Assembly: GCF_000375365.1 (NCBI RefSeq)
Contig: NZ_AQXB01000005.1
Span: 174,707-238,706 of the forward strand
From: Corynebacterium mastitidis DSM 44356
GTDB taxonomy: Bacteria > Actinomycetota > Actinomycetes > Mycobacteriales > Mycobacteriaceae
Direction of reading: 5' to 3'
DNA length: 64,000 bases
Shown here: piece by piece, positions 35,361 through 43,124 of the stretch
How the letters are laid out: every line of letters begins with the position of its first letter
How positions within the stretch are numbered: the stretch's first letter is position 1
The notes under the pieces: generated by a model
The model's database searches: none
The model's input: the letters and a program-made list of their open reading frames with translations, nothing else
What the model was told of the DNA's origin: nothing
Translations under genes and position numbers: made by a program

Positions 35361-36279
35361 AGCGAATCCTCGGGTCGAGCACGGCGTAGATGATGTCCAC
35401 GAGCAGGTTGGCCAGGATGTACACGATCACCAGCACGGTGGCGATGGAGACCACGGTGCTCGGCTCCCCCTTGAGGATCGCCTGGTAGATCGCCCCTCCC
35501 ACGCCGTTGATGCCAAAGATGCCCTCGGTGACGATGGCCCCGCCCATGAGCGCGCCCAGGTCCGCGCCGAGGAAGGTGACCACCGGGATGAGGGAGTTGC
35601 GCAGCACGTGGTGCGTCATCACGCGGCGGGAGGAAAGGCCCTTGGCCCGGGCGGTGCGCACGTAATCCGCCTGGAGGTTCTCGCTGACGGACTGGCGGGT
35701 GAGCCGCAACACGTAGGCGAAGGAGAGGGCCCCGAGCACCACCGCGGGGAGGATGAGCGCCGCGAGGGACTCGTTGCTGCCCACCGTGGCGGGCAGCAGC
35801 TCCCACTTGACGCCCACCAGGAACTGCAGGACGAAGCCGATGACGAAGGAGGGCACGGCGATGACGAGCAGGGAGAGCACCAGCACGGTGGAGTCGAAGA
35901 TCCCGCCCTTGCGCACCCCGGCGATCACGCCGAAGAGCACGCCAAAGACGGCCTCGAAGATCAGCGCCATCACGGCCAGCACGATGGTCACCGGGAAGGC
36001 CCGCGCCATGACCTCGGAGACGGGCTGCCCGGAGAAGGTGGTGCCAAAGTCCAGGGCGAAGATCCCCTTGATGTACAGCAGGTACTGCACCAGGAAGGGC
36101 TTGTCCAGGTGGTATTCCTCCTCGATGGCCTGGCGCGCGGCCTCGGAGAGGCCCCGATCGCCGCCCAGGGCGGCCACCGGGTCGCCCGGCATGAGGAACA
36201 CCAGGGAGTACAGGAGGAAGGTGGCCCCGAAGAACACGGGGAGCATCTGAAGCAGGCGGCGGCCCACATAGCGCATCAT
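35353..36279 (-). CDS. Peptide ABC transporter permease, DppB type
   Basis: The 308-residue permease begins MMRYVGRRLLQMLPVFFGAT, has six TM helices, and carries the DppB EAA loop (QADYVRTARAKGLSSRRVM then THHVLRNSLIPV). The loop PGDPVAALGGDRGLSEAARQ is typical of DppB. Two ATGs are adjacent; the first overlaps the stop of the solute-binding gene (ATGA), so translation is coupled and this start is favoured. Confidence 0.93.
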   Translation of the reverse strand: MMRYVGRRLLQMLPVFFGATFLLYSLVFLMPGDPVAALGGDRGLSEAARQAIEEEYHLDKPFLVQYLLYIKGIFALDFGTTFSGQPVSEVMARAFPVTIVLAVMALIFEAVFGVLFGVIAGVRKGGIFDSTVLVLSLLVIAVPSFVIGFVLQFLVGVKWELLPATVGSNESLAALILPAVVLGALSFAYVLRLTRQSVSENLQADYVRTARAKGLSSRRVMTHHVLRNSLIPVVTFLGADLGALMGGAIVTEGIFGINGVGGAIYQAILKGEPSTVVSIATVLVIVYILANLLVDIIYAVLDPRIRYA

Positions 36280-37847
36280 CGCTGGACCCTCCTGACGTCG
36301 TTGAGCATCGCCAGGCCGTTCCAGGCGAACACCACGGACTCGGCGTCCTCGCTGTGCCCGCCCACGGTGTTGGCGTACCACAGCGGGATGGTGGTCAGGT
36401 CCTTGAACAACTGCTCCTGGGCCAGGTTGTAGTGCTCGTTGGCCTCCTCCGCCGTGGCAGAGGCCTTGCCCAGGGCGAGCTGCTCGTCCACCACGGGGTT
36501 GGAGTAGTCGCTATCGTTGCCGCTGCCGTTGGTGGCAAAGGTGGCCTGGAGGAAGTCGCTGAGCACGGGGACGTCGGCCTGCCACCCGGAGCGGAAGGCG
36601 CCGCTGGTGGCGCGCTGTTTGACGTCGTCGCGCAGGGACTTGAAGTCCGGGTAGGGCTTGCCCACCGCCTCGATGCCCAGCGCGTTGCGGATCTGGTTGG
36701 TCACCGCGTCCACCCAGGCCTGGTGGCCGCCGTCGGCGTTGTAGGCGATGGTGAACTCCCCGCTCCACGGGGAAAGGGCGTCCGCCTGGGCCCACAGGCG
36801 GCGCGCCTCCTCCGGGTCGTAGTCCACCGCCTCCACCCCGGGAAGATCGTCCGCGTGCCCGGGGACCGAGGGGGAGGTAAAGTCCGTGGCCGGGGTCCGG
36901 GTGCCCTCGAATATGAGGTCCGTGATCTGCTCGCGGTTGATCGCCCGGGACAAAGCGTGGCGGCGCAGCCTGCCCTCCTCCCCGGAGAAGTGCTCCAGGC
37001 GCTCGGGCACGATGAAGCCCTGGAACACCGCCGACGGCTGGTTCACCGACCGTCCCTCCAGCTCCTCCTGGTAGGTGGCAAAGGCGGTGTCCGGGAGGGT
37101 GTCGAGGACGTCGAGGTTGTTGGCCAGCAGGTCCGCGTAGGCCGCGTCCAGGGTGGCGTAGAAGAGGAACTTCACGCCGTCGTTGTGCACCCGCTTGGAG
37201 CCCTCGTAGTGCTCGTTGGGCACCAGGCGGATGCTGTCGTAGTGCGTCCACTCCTTGACCGCGTAGGGGCCGTTGCCCACCGGCTTTTGGCCGAAGGCCT
37301 CCATGTCCTCGAAGGCGGAGTCCGGGAGCGGAAAGTAGGCCTGGTAGCCGAGCTGGGTGGCAAAGTCCGTCTGCACGTCCTTGAGCGCCACGGTGAAGGT
37401 GTAATCGTCCACCACGTTCAGGCCGCTGAGCTCGGCCACCCCCTCCGCGTAGCCCTCGATGCCCTCGAAGGCGTACTCCAGGGTCTGGGAGTGCTCCACC
37501 GCGTAGTTCCAGGCGCGCACGAAGTTCTGGGCGCGCACCGGGGTGCCGTCGGCAAAGGAGCTGGGCTTGATCCGGATGGTGTAGTTCTTCCCGTCCGGCG
37601 AGTCGATGGACTCCGCCAGCTCGTTGTAGGGGTTGCCCTCGGCGTCGTAGGAGACGAGCCCGGAATACAGCAGCTCGATGACCCTGCCCCCGCCGTTCTC
37701 GTTGGTCATGGCCGGGATCAGCGGGTTCTGCGGCTCCAAGCCGTTGGCCGTGATGTAGTCCGTGGGGTCCTCCGCGCCGCAGGCTACCAATCCCCCCGCC
37801 GATATTCCGACCGCCGCAGCAACGGCGATCACCCTTTTCCACACCAT
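36276..37847 (-). CDS. Peptide ABC transporter substrate-binding lipoprotein
   Basis: The 523-residue SBP family 5 protein has a lipoprotein signal (IAVAAAVGISAGGLVAC, Cys about residue 23). The domain blocks are NPLIPAMTNENGGGRVIELL, IRIKPSSFADGTPVRAQNF and VGNGPYAVKEW. It binds oligopeptides at the outer membrane face and feeds the permease pair. AAGGAGA precedes the ATG. Directly upstream lies a palindromic element that overlaps a TATGCT -10-like box, so the operon is probably repressor controlled. Confidence 0.93.
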   Translation of the reverse strand: MVWKRVIAVAAAVGISAGGLVACGAEDPTDYITANGLEPQNPLIPAMTNENGGGRVIELLYSGLVSYDAEGNPYNELAESIDSPDGKNYTIRIKPSSFADGTPVRAQNFVRAWNYAVEHSQTLEYAFEGIEGYAEGVAELSGLNVVDDYTFTVALKDVQTDFATQLGYQAYFPLPDSAFEDMEAFGQKPVGNGPYAVKEWTHYDSIRLVPNEHYEGSKRVHNDGVKFLFYATLDAAYADLLANNLDVLDTLPDTAFATYQEELEGRSVNQPSAVFQGFIVPERLEHFSGEEGRLRRHALSRAINREQITDLIFEGTRTPATDFTSPSVPGHADDLPGVEAVDYDPEEARRLWAQADALSPWSGEFTIAYNADGGHQAWVDAVTNQIRNALGIEAVGKPYPDFKSLRDDVKQRATSGAFRSGWQADVPVLSDFLQATFATNGSGNDSDYSNPVVDEQLALGKASATAEEANEHYNLAQEQLFKDLTTIPLWYANTVGGHSEDAESVVFAWNGLAMLNDVRRVQR

Positions 37848-37866
37848 GCTGTCTCCTTCACACTTT

Positions 37867-37888
37867 TTCAGACAGCATAGTCTGTGAA
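37867..37888 (-). promoter_or_regulatory. Candidate operator over the peptide ABC promoter
   Basis: The element CAGAC-TATGCT-GTCTG is a 5 bp inverted repeat around the presumed -10 box (TATGCT). An outer repeat CTTCACA ... TGTGAAG spans 37856-37889. It sits 20-40 nt before the start codon of the binding protein gene. This is a palindrome seen by eye; the binding protein is unknown. Confidence 0.5.
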
Positions 37889-37901
37889 GCCTGCTATAGG
37901 C

Positions 37902-38372
37902 CTAATCTTCCTGGTAGGTACCTAACAACAATGGGAAGACCACGTCGCGCGTCAGCGGCGCCAGCTCCGCGGCGGCGGAGCCCACCGGGTAAAAGCGCGC
38001 CTGGGCGATCTCCGCGCGCACCCCGGGTAGCCGGTCTAGCCGCCCGCCCCACTCAAAGACCTCGCACTCCACGCGCCGCCCGGGCTCGTTGGCCGCCGGG
38101 GCGGACATCGCACCCAGCGGCGTCAGGTCCTCCGCGCGCAGGTTCAGGCCCAGTTCCTCGGCTATCTCGCGGCGGGCCGTCTCCACCGCCTCCTCGCCGG
38201 GCTCCCGCTTCCCGCCCGGAAACATGAAGGACCCCGTGTGGCGCTTGCGCACCGTGAGCACCTCCCCCACCGCGTTGCGCAGGATCACCGCCGCGACGCG
38301 GATCGGCCCGCGCCGCTCATCCCCCGGCTCCGCCGGTTCCCCCGACGCTCCCGGGGCCGCCGTCCTCGCCAT
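37902..38372 (-). CDS. NUDIX hydrolase in the TPP-riboswitch operon
   Basis: The 156-residue protein carries the NUDIX box GGKREPGEEAVETARREIAEELG (positions about 70-92), with the REIAEELG core intact for metal binding. A strand VAAVILRNAVGEVLTVRKR precedes it. NUDIX enzymes hydrolyse nucleoside diphosphates linked to other groups. Substrate cannot be read from sequence. The start listed (MARTAAPG) lies 56 nt inside the end of the kinase-like gene. The gene seems to be the last one of the riboswitch-led operon, which makes a thiamin-pathway substrate possible but unproved. Confidence 0.88.
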   Translation of the reverse strand: MARTAAPGASGEPAEPGDERRGPIRVAAVILRNAVGEVLTVRKRHTGSFMFPGGKREPGEEAVETARREIAEELGLNLRAEDLTPLGAMSAPAANEPGRRVECEVFEWGGRLDRLPGVRAEIAQARFYPVGSAAAELAPLTRDVVFPLLLGTYQED

Positions 38373-38844
38373 TGTCGATCCTCTCGTCCGGTTCCAGGCC
38401 CGCCACGGCGGCAAAATGGGCGCGCTCCTGCCGCGCCCACGTCTCCCACCACGGCTCATAATACGGATCGCGCGCCAGGGCCCGACGCCGCCGCAGCCCC
38501 TCCGGGGCGGTCACCAGCACCGTGCGCACCGCCCCGCGCCGCCGCGCCGCCGCCACGGTCGCGGGCGTCATCGCGCCCACCCCCTCCACGATCAGCGGCT
38601 CCCCCTCGGGCAGCGCCACCCACTCCCCGGGCCGGTCGCGCTCCCAGTCCCAGCGATGGTAGCCCGGCGCCCTCACGCGCAGCACCTCCTCGGCCACGAT
38701 CCGCGAGCCCTCCGCCAGGCCCCACCACCCCGGATAGAGATCGTCCATGTGCACCACCCGGTGCCCCAGGCGCGCACCCAGCGCGGCGGCGTGGGTGGTC
38801 TTGCCGGAGCCCGAGGGGCCGTCGATCAGCCAGGTGCGGATCAT
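38317..38844 (-). CDS. P-loop kinase-like protein in the TPP-riboswitch operon
   Basis: The 175-residue protein starts with IRTWLIDGPSGSGKTTHAAA (Walker A) and continues with HRVVHMDDLYPGWWGL, a DD motif typical of uridine kinase/AAA-type small kinases. It then has PLIVEGVGAM and the lid-like block ARRRGAVRTVLVTAPEGLRR. The C-terminal tail is Gly-rich. The ATG overlaps the EcfT stop (ATGA), so it is coupled to the transporter. Phosphorylation of a nucleoside or vitamin precursor is a guess; no hydroxyethylthiazole or HMP kinase signature was recognised. Confidence 0.8.
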   Translation of the reverse strand: MIRTWLIDGPSGSGKTTHAAALGARLGHRVVHMDDLYPGWWGLAEGSRIVAEEVLRVRAPGYHRWDWERDRPGEWVALPEGEPLIVEGVGAMTPATVAAARRRGAVRTVLVTAPEGLRRRRALARDPYYEPWWETWARQERAHFAAVAGLEPDERIDNGEDGGPGSVGGTGGAGG

Positions 38845-39602
38845 GCCACCCCCAGCAGCCGGAACGTGCCCGCCGCCCAGGCGCAGCCCAGGGCGATCGC
38901 CGGGAGCAGCGCCCACACCGCCAGGGCCAGCGCGTCGCGGCGGCCCACGGTGGCGGCCCGCGCCCAGGTGCGGGCGGTATCGGTGTGCCCGAAGCCGCGC
39001 GCCTCCATCGCCACGGAGAGTTTGGCGCCCCGGCGCAGCGAGGAGACCAGCAGGCCGAACAGCAGACCCAGCGCGCCGCGCACCCGACCCCCATCCGCCA
39101 CACCGCGGGCCCGGCGCGCCCGGCGCAGCGAAGCGGCGTCGTCGCGCACCAGGGTCACCAGCCGCGCCGCCGCCACGGAGGCGATGACGAAGCGCGCGGG
39201 CAGGCGCGCCACCTGGGCCAGGCCGTCGCCCAGGTCCGTGGGGTCCACGCGGGCGGAGAGCACCATCACCGGCAGGCCCAGCGCGAGCACGCGCAGCACC
39301 ACCGCCAGGGCGAGCGAGAGGGAGTTATCCGTGACGTGAACGGTGAGGAAGGAGAAGTGCTCCCGGCCGCCGGGACGCCCGTAGAGCAGCATGGACAGGC
39401 CCGTGACCGGGGCGATCGCCAGCAGCGGGAGGGCGCGCCGCACCAGCGCGCGCAGCGGCAGGCCGCACGCAGGGGCCAGCGCGACGGTCAGGGCGATGGC
39501 CACGAGGGCAGAGAGCCAGTCCAGGCTCAGCAGCAGCGGCGTGGTGGACGCCATCATGGCCGCCAGCCGAGTCACGGGGTTGACCCCGCGCATGAGCCTC
39601 AT
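38841..39602 (-). CDS. ECF transporter transmembrane protein EcfT (YkoC-like)
   Basis: The 253-residue protein opens with MRLMRGVNPVTRLAAMM, typical of EcfT. It has several TM helices and the coupling helices with LVRDDAASLRRARRARG and the conserved AMEARGFG motif (ARG signature) that contacts the ATPases. EcfT links the energising ATPases to the substrate-specific S protein in the membrane. It overlaps the ATPase gene and the kinase-like gene by ATGA junctions. Within the operon it corresponds to ykoC. Confidence 0.92.
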   Translation of the reverse strand: MRLMRGVNPVTRLAAMMASTTPLLLSLDWLSALVAIALTVALAPACGLPLRALVRRALPLLAIAPVTGLSMLLYGRPGGREHFSFLTVHVTDNSLSLALAVVLRVLALGLPVMVLSARVDPTDLGDGLAQVARLPARFVIASVAAARLVTLVRDDAASLRRARRARGVADGGRVRGALGLLFGLLVSSLRRGAKLSVAMEARGFGHTDTARTWARAATVGRRDALALAVWALLPAIALGCAWAAGTFRLLGVA

Positions 39603-41053
39603 GGCCGCTCCCCTCCCGGCGCGCCGTGGCCTCCGTCGTTGCCGTGGCCCTCGCTCCGCCCGGGTATGTGCAGGTGCTGATCGCCCAGGGCGCGCACGAA
39701 TTCCTCGTCGTGGGTGATGGATACCACCGTGGTGCCCCGCTCGGTCAGCCCCCGCAGCAGGCCGACCAGCTCCGCGAAGGTGGCGTCGTCCTGGCCGAAG
39801 GTGGGCTCGTCCAGCACCACCAGGGCGGGATCACCCATCAGGGCCGTGGCCACGGAGAGGCGGCGCTTCTCTCCCCCCGAGAGCGTGTAGGGGTTGGCCC
39901 CGCGCAGGCGGGTCAGCCGCAGGCGCTCCATCAGCTCCTCGGCGCGCGCGGCGGGTCCGCCCACCAGCAGGTCCTCCTCCACGGTGCGGGCCACGAACTG
40001 GTGCTCCGGGTTCTGGAACACGGTGCCGATGCGCCGCGCGAGGTCCCGGGAGCGCCAGCGGTGCGGCGGGGCGCTCAGGCCCCGGGCGAGGTCCGGGTGC
40101 AGGAGCAGCCGCCCCGCGCGCGGGGCCACCAGCCCGCCGAGCACCATCGCGAGCTGCGTCTTGCCCGCCCCGTTGGGGCCGGTGATCACCGTGGAGGCCC
40201 CGCGCGGCAGGCGCAGCGAGTGCTCCCGCCCCGCCGCCGTGCGCACCCGCTCGGCCCGCAGCAGGTCCTCGCCCCGGGCCAGCTCCGGGCGGGCCGGGGG
40301 CAGGTGGGGGCGCCTCGGCAGCTCCCGCGCGGTGATCTCGCGCAGGCCGTCCGCGCCCAGGTGGAGAAAGCGCGTGGCCAGGTCGCCCCACGGCTCCGGG
40401 CGGTGCTCCACCACGATGACCGTGGCCCCGGTGCGCGCCACCAGGGCGTCCACGGCCCCGCGCACCTCTCGACGCCCCTCGGGGTCGAGGTTGGCCGTGG
40501 GCTCGTCCAGCAGCACCACGTCCGCGCCCATCGCCACCACCCCGGCGAGCGCCAGGCGCTGCTTCTGCCCCCCAGAAAGGTACCGGGTGGGGGCGTCCAG
40601 GGGCAGGTCGAGGCCCACGAGGTCCAGCGCGCGGCGCACGCGCGGCCAGATCTCCGCGCGCGGCACGCCGAGGTTCTCGCAGCCGAAGGCGGCGTCGTCC
40701 CCCACGCGGCTGGCGATGACCTGGGAGTCCGGGTCCTGCAGCACCAGGCCCACCACGCCGCCGACGTCCAGGGTGCCCGAGCGCTCCCCCTCGTCCTGCC
40801 CGCCGAGCACGCCCGCGAGCGCCCCCAGCAGCGTGGACTTTCCGGCCCCGGAGTCCCCGGTGAGCACGATCCGCTCGCCGGGGGCCACGTCGAGGTCGAT
40901 GCCCGCCAGGGCCGCCCGGGCGCGGGTGGCGTGGCGCCAGCCGAAGCCGCGCGCGCGGATGGCCCCCGGTTCCACCCCCGCCCCGCGCGGGTGATGGGCC
41001 GGACGCGGGGTCCGCGCCCCCCGCCTGCGTGCCCCCTGCCTGCCCCGCGTCAT
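39599..41053 (-). CDS. ECF transporter fused ATPase (EcfA-EcfA, YkoD-like)
   Basis: The 484-residue protein has two ECF-type ATPase halves. The first has GDSGAGKST, the Q-loop LVLQDPDSQVIAS, LSGGQKQRLALAG and LLDEPTANLDP. The second has GPNGAGKTQ, VFQNPEHQFVA, LSGGEKRRLSVA and VVLDEPTFGQDD. This matches the fused YkoD of HMP/thiamin ECF systems. The start follows the S-component stop with ATGA overlap. Confidence 0.92.
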   Translation of the reverse strand: MTRGRQGARRRGARTPRPAHHPRGAGVEPGAIRARGFGWRHATRARAALAGIDLDVAPGERIVLTGDSGAGKSTLLGALAGVLGGQDEGERSGTLDVGGVVGLVLQDPDSQVIASRVGDDAAFGCENLGVPRAEIWPRVRRALDLVGLDLPLDAPTRYLSGGQKQRLALAGVVAMGADVVLLDEPTANLDPEGRREVRGAVDALVARTGATVIVVEHRPEPWGDLATRFLHLGADGLREITARELPRRPHLPPARPELARGEDLLRAERVRTAAGREHSLRLPRGASTVITGPNGAGKTQLAMVLGGLVAPRAGRLLLHPDLARGLSAPPHRWRSRDLARRIGTVFQNPEHQFVARTVEEDLLVGGPAARAEELMERLRLTRLRGANPYTLSGGEKRRLSVATALMGDPALVVLDEPTFGQDDATFAELVGLLRGLTERGTTVVSITHDEEFVRALGDQHLHIPGRSEGHGNDGGHGAPGGERP

Positions 41054-41652
41054 GCGACCCCGCGCGCCTCGCGCCCGGCGGCGAAGCGATCCAGCGCGCC
41101 CGTGCGCGCCAGGGCCCCGACCAGGGCGTGGCCGAGCACCCCCGCCAGCAGCGCCCCGGAGACCAGCAGGCAGGAGAGGTAGATGAGGTTGTATTCCAGG
41201 CTCTTGGCGAGGTTCGAGGCGGTGAACAGCTCCAGGAGGAAGGCCCCCGCCGCAGCCCCCACCCCCGCCAGCGCGGCGGTGGGCAGCCGGAAGGAGCGAT
41301 ACAGCGTCAGCGCGAACACCAGCTCCGCCCCGAGTCCCTGGGCGATGCCCGAATAGATGGTACTCACCCCCCACTGGCTGCCCAGGAGCATGGAGGCGAT
41401 CGCCGCGAGGACCTCCACGAACAGCGCCGCGCCGGGCTTGCGGATCACCAGCCCGCCGAGGACCCCGCCGATCAGCCAGATCCCCGTGGCCAGCCCGCCC
41501 AGGCCCGGGGTGAGCGCGTCCATCGCGTTGAGCCACAGCGACCCCAGGAAGTTCCACGTCACAAAGATCAGCCCGCAGGCCAGGCCCAGCACGGCGGCCA
41601 CCACGATGTCCACCACGCGCCACGGCGTGACGCGCACACCCATCCCACCCAT
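41050..41652 (-). CDS. ECF transporter S component, YkoE family (HMP/thiamin)
   Basis: The 200-residue membrane protein belongs to the YkoE family: WRVVDIVVAAVLGLACGLIF, then LGGLATGIWLIGGVLGGLVI, KPGAALFVEVLAAIASMLLG and WGVSTIYSGIAQGLGAELVF. It binds the thiamin precursor HMP or thiamin in related systems. Three in-frame ATGs lie close together; the middle one (MGGMGVRVTPW) is preferred because GGAGG stands 6 nt upstream. That GGAGG is the 3-prime end of the TPP aptamer, so initiation should be riboswitch controlled. Confidence 0.9.
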   Translation of the reverse strand: MGGMGVRVTPWRVVDIVVAAVLGLACGLIFVTWNFLGSLWLNAMDALTPGLGGLATGIWLIGGVLGGLVIRKPGAALFVEVLAAIASMLLGSQWGVSTIYSGIAQGLGAELVFALTLYRSFRLPTAALAGVGAAAGAFLLELFTASNLAKSLEYNLIYLSCLLVSGALLAGVLGHALVGALARTGALDRFAAGREARGVA

Positions 41653-41658
41653 ATTCAT

Positions 41659-41750
41659 CCTCCCTAGCGCCGGTACTAACCGGATCAGGTTCATACGGTT
41701 TGCCGCGCAGCGCGGCATCTCAGCCCAGCGCTCGGCCGGGCACCCGTGTT
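41659..41750 (-). promoter_or_regulatory. TPP (THI-box) riboswitch
   Basis: On the minus strand the conserved parts appear in order: the 5-prime GGGTGCC helix, GGGCTGAGATGCC, a short GC-rich P3 hairpin (GCCGCGCTGCGCGGC), then ATGAACCTGATCCGGTTAG, TACCGGCGCTAGGGAGG. CTGAGA and ACCTGATCCGG are the pyrimidine-sensing and helix 4/5 motifs of the thiamin pyrophosphate aptamer. The 3-prime GGGAGG doubles as the ribosome binding site of the YkoE gene, so TPP binding likely blocks translation. It heads the five-gene operon that ends at the NUDIX gene. Confidence 0.94.
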
Positions 41751-41773
41751 ATGTCTTTGCGCAAGATTATAGG

Positions 41774-42124
41774 CTAATCCAGGTCCTCCACGCCCCAGGC
41801 GCTGCCCTCCGCGCCGCCCGCGCGGCGCCACCGCACCCGCAGCTCGTCCCTGGCGCCAAAGCGCACCAGGTGCAGGGCCACCACGCGCTCCAGCTCCTCG
41901 CACTCGCCCTCTGTGGGGCATTCCAGGTGCATCAGCAGCACCCCCTCGCCCGCGACCAGCGACACCTCCCCGCGCACCGGGCGCTCCGGGTGATCGAAGA
42001 TCAGGGATCCGCGCCCCGCCTGCGCGTCCCAGTCCGCGGTGATCTTGCGGCCAAAGTGCTCGGCCAACTGCTTGGCGTAGCGAGAGGGACGCTGCGTGCT
42101 CACCCGGGCTGTGGAGGAGGTCAT
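41774..42124 (-). CDS. DUF2218 protein
   Basis: The 116-residue protein fits DUF2218: PSRYAKQLAEHFGRKITADW, GRGSLIFDH, LVAGEGVLLMHLECPTEGEC and a C-terminal RWRRAGG. Such proteins are small, soluble and often found near siderophore or metal genes, but their role is unknown. ATG giving MTSSTARV is chosen over an upstream TTG. It is divergent from the patatin-like gene with only 69 bp between starts. Confidence 0.8.
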   Translation of the reverse strand: MTSSTARVSTQRPSRYAKQLAEHFGRKITADWDAQAGRGSLIFDHPERPVRGEVSLVAGEGVLLMHLECPTEGECEELERVVALHLVRFGARDELRVRWRRAGGAEGSAWGVEDLD

Positions 42125-42193
42125 ACCTGGCAATGTACCTTTCGCGCCCCTCGTCGGGCCGCGAGCGGGGCGCCGAACGGGTACCGTGGCACC

Positions 42194-43081
42194 ATGACGA
42201 TCGATGCGCCCAACACCGCGCTCGTCCTCGAAGGCGGGGGAATGCGCGCCTCCTACACGGCGGCCGTCGTGGATAAATTACTGGCAGAAGGCGTGAAGTT
42301 CGGATGGGTCGGCGGAATCTCCGCCGGGGCCACCCACACCGTGAACTACCTTTCTGGTGAGCGCGAACGCACTCGGCACAACTTTGTGGACTTCGCCGCA
42401 GATCCCCAATTCGGGGGCGTTACCTCCCTGCTGCGCGGGCGCGGCTACTTCAACGCCGAATACATCTACGGCCGCGCCCCCACGCTCAACCTCCCCGGCC
42501 CGCTGGACTACGAGGCCATCGCCCAATCCCCCACCGAGTACCGCATCGGCGCGGTGGAGGCGCACACCGGCCGGTCGGTGTACTGGGGTCGCTCGGACGT
42601 GGACAGCTCCGAGGCCCTCCTGGCCCGCGTGCGCGCCTCCTCCACGCTGCCGCTGCTCATGCCCCTCCCGGAGATCGACGGCGTCTCCTACGTGGACGGC
42701 GCGCTGGGGCCCTCCGGCGGGATTCCCCTGGATGCCGCCGAGGCGGACGGCTACACCCGCTTCTTCGTGGTGCTGACCCACCCGCGCGGCTACACCAAGA
42801 CCCCCATCCGACGCCCCGGGCTGCTGCGCAGCCTCCTCAACAACTATCCGGTGGTGGCCGAGCGGCTCATCACCCGCCACACCCGGTACAACCGCACGAT
42901 GGCACGGCTGCTCGAGTACGAGCGCCAGGGCAGGGCCTACCTCTTCTACCCCACCGGCAGGCTCGTGGCCTCCACCGAGCTCAACGGGGACAAGCTCAAG
43001 GGGTCCTTCGACCGAGGGGCCCTGCAGTCGGCCCGCGAGTGGCCGCAGTGGCGGCGGTTCCTCGAGGCGGAGGGGGCGTAG
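42194..43081 (+). CDS. Patatin-like phospholipase (RssA/YjjU type)
   Basis: The 295-residue protein has the patatin catalytic set: oxyanion loop EGGGMRASY, nucleophile elbow GGISAGATH (Ser in GxSxG), and the Asp of the dyad in YVDGALG. The C-terminal part, with RHTRYNRTMARLLEYERQG, resembles bacterial YjjU. It is a cytosolic serine lipid acyl hydrolase; natural substrate unknown. A TACCGT hexamer 6 nt before the ATG suggests a leaderless transcript. It converges on the BCCT gene through a hairpin. Confidence 0.9.
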   Translation: MTIDAPNTALVLEGGGMRASYTAAVVDKLLAEGVKFGWVGGISAGATHTVNYLSGERERTRHNFVDFAADPQFGGVTSLLRGRGYFNAEYIYGRAPTLNLPGPLDYEAIAQSPTEYRIGAVEAHTGRSVYWGRSDVDSSEALLARVRASSTLPLLMPLPEIDGVSYVDGALGPSGGIPLDAAEADGYTRFFVVLTHPRGYTKTPIRRPGLLRSLLNNYPVVAERLITRHTRYNRTMARLLEYERQGRAYLFYPTGRLVASTELNGDKLKGSFDRGALQSAREWPQWRRFLEAEGA

Positions 43082-43084
43082 CGA

Positions 43085-43124
43085 GCGTAGGCTCAGCGCC
43101 GCCTCGCCGCCGCTGAGCCTACGC
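43085..43124. terminator. Bidirectional terminator hairpin
   Basis: A perfect 14 bp inverted repeat (GCGTAGGCTCAGCG / CGCTGAGCCTACGC) with a 12 nt loop lies between convergent genes. It overlaps the last codons of the BCCT gene. It lacks a T-tract on either strand. Confidence 0.7.

Noticed and set aside
37902..38459. Longer NUDIX protein starting at 38459
   Set aside because: The extra N-terminus (MSRGGRRGRGRSAPILPPW) is Arg-rich antisense-like sequence within the kinase-like gene; the internal ATG fits NUDIX length better.
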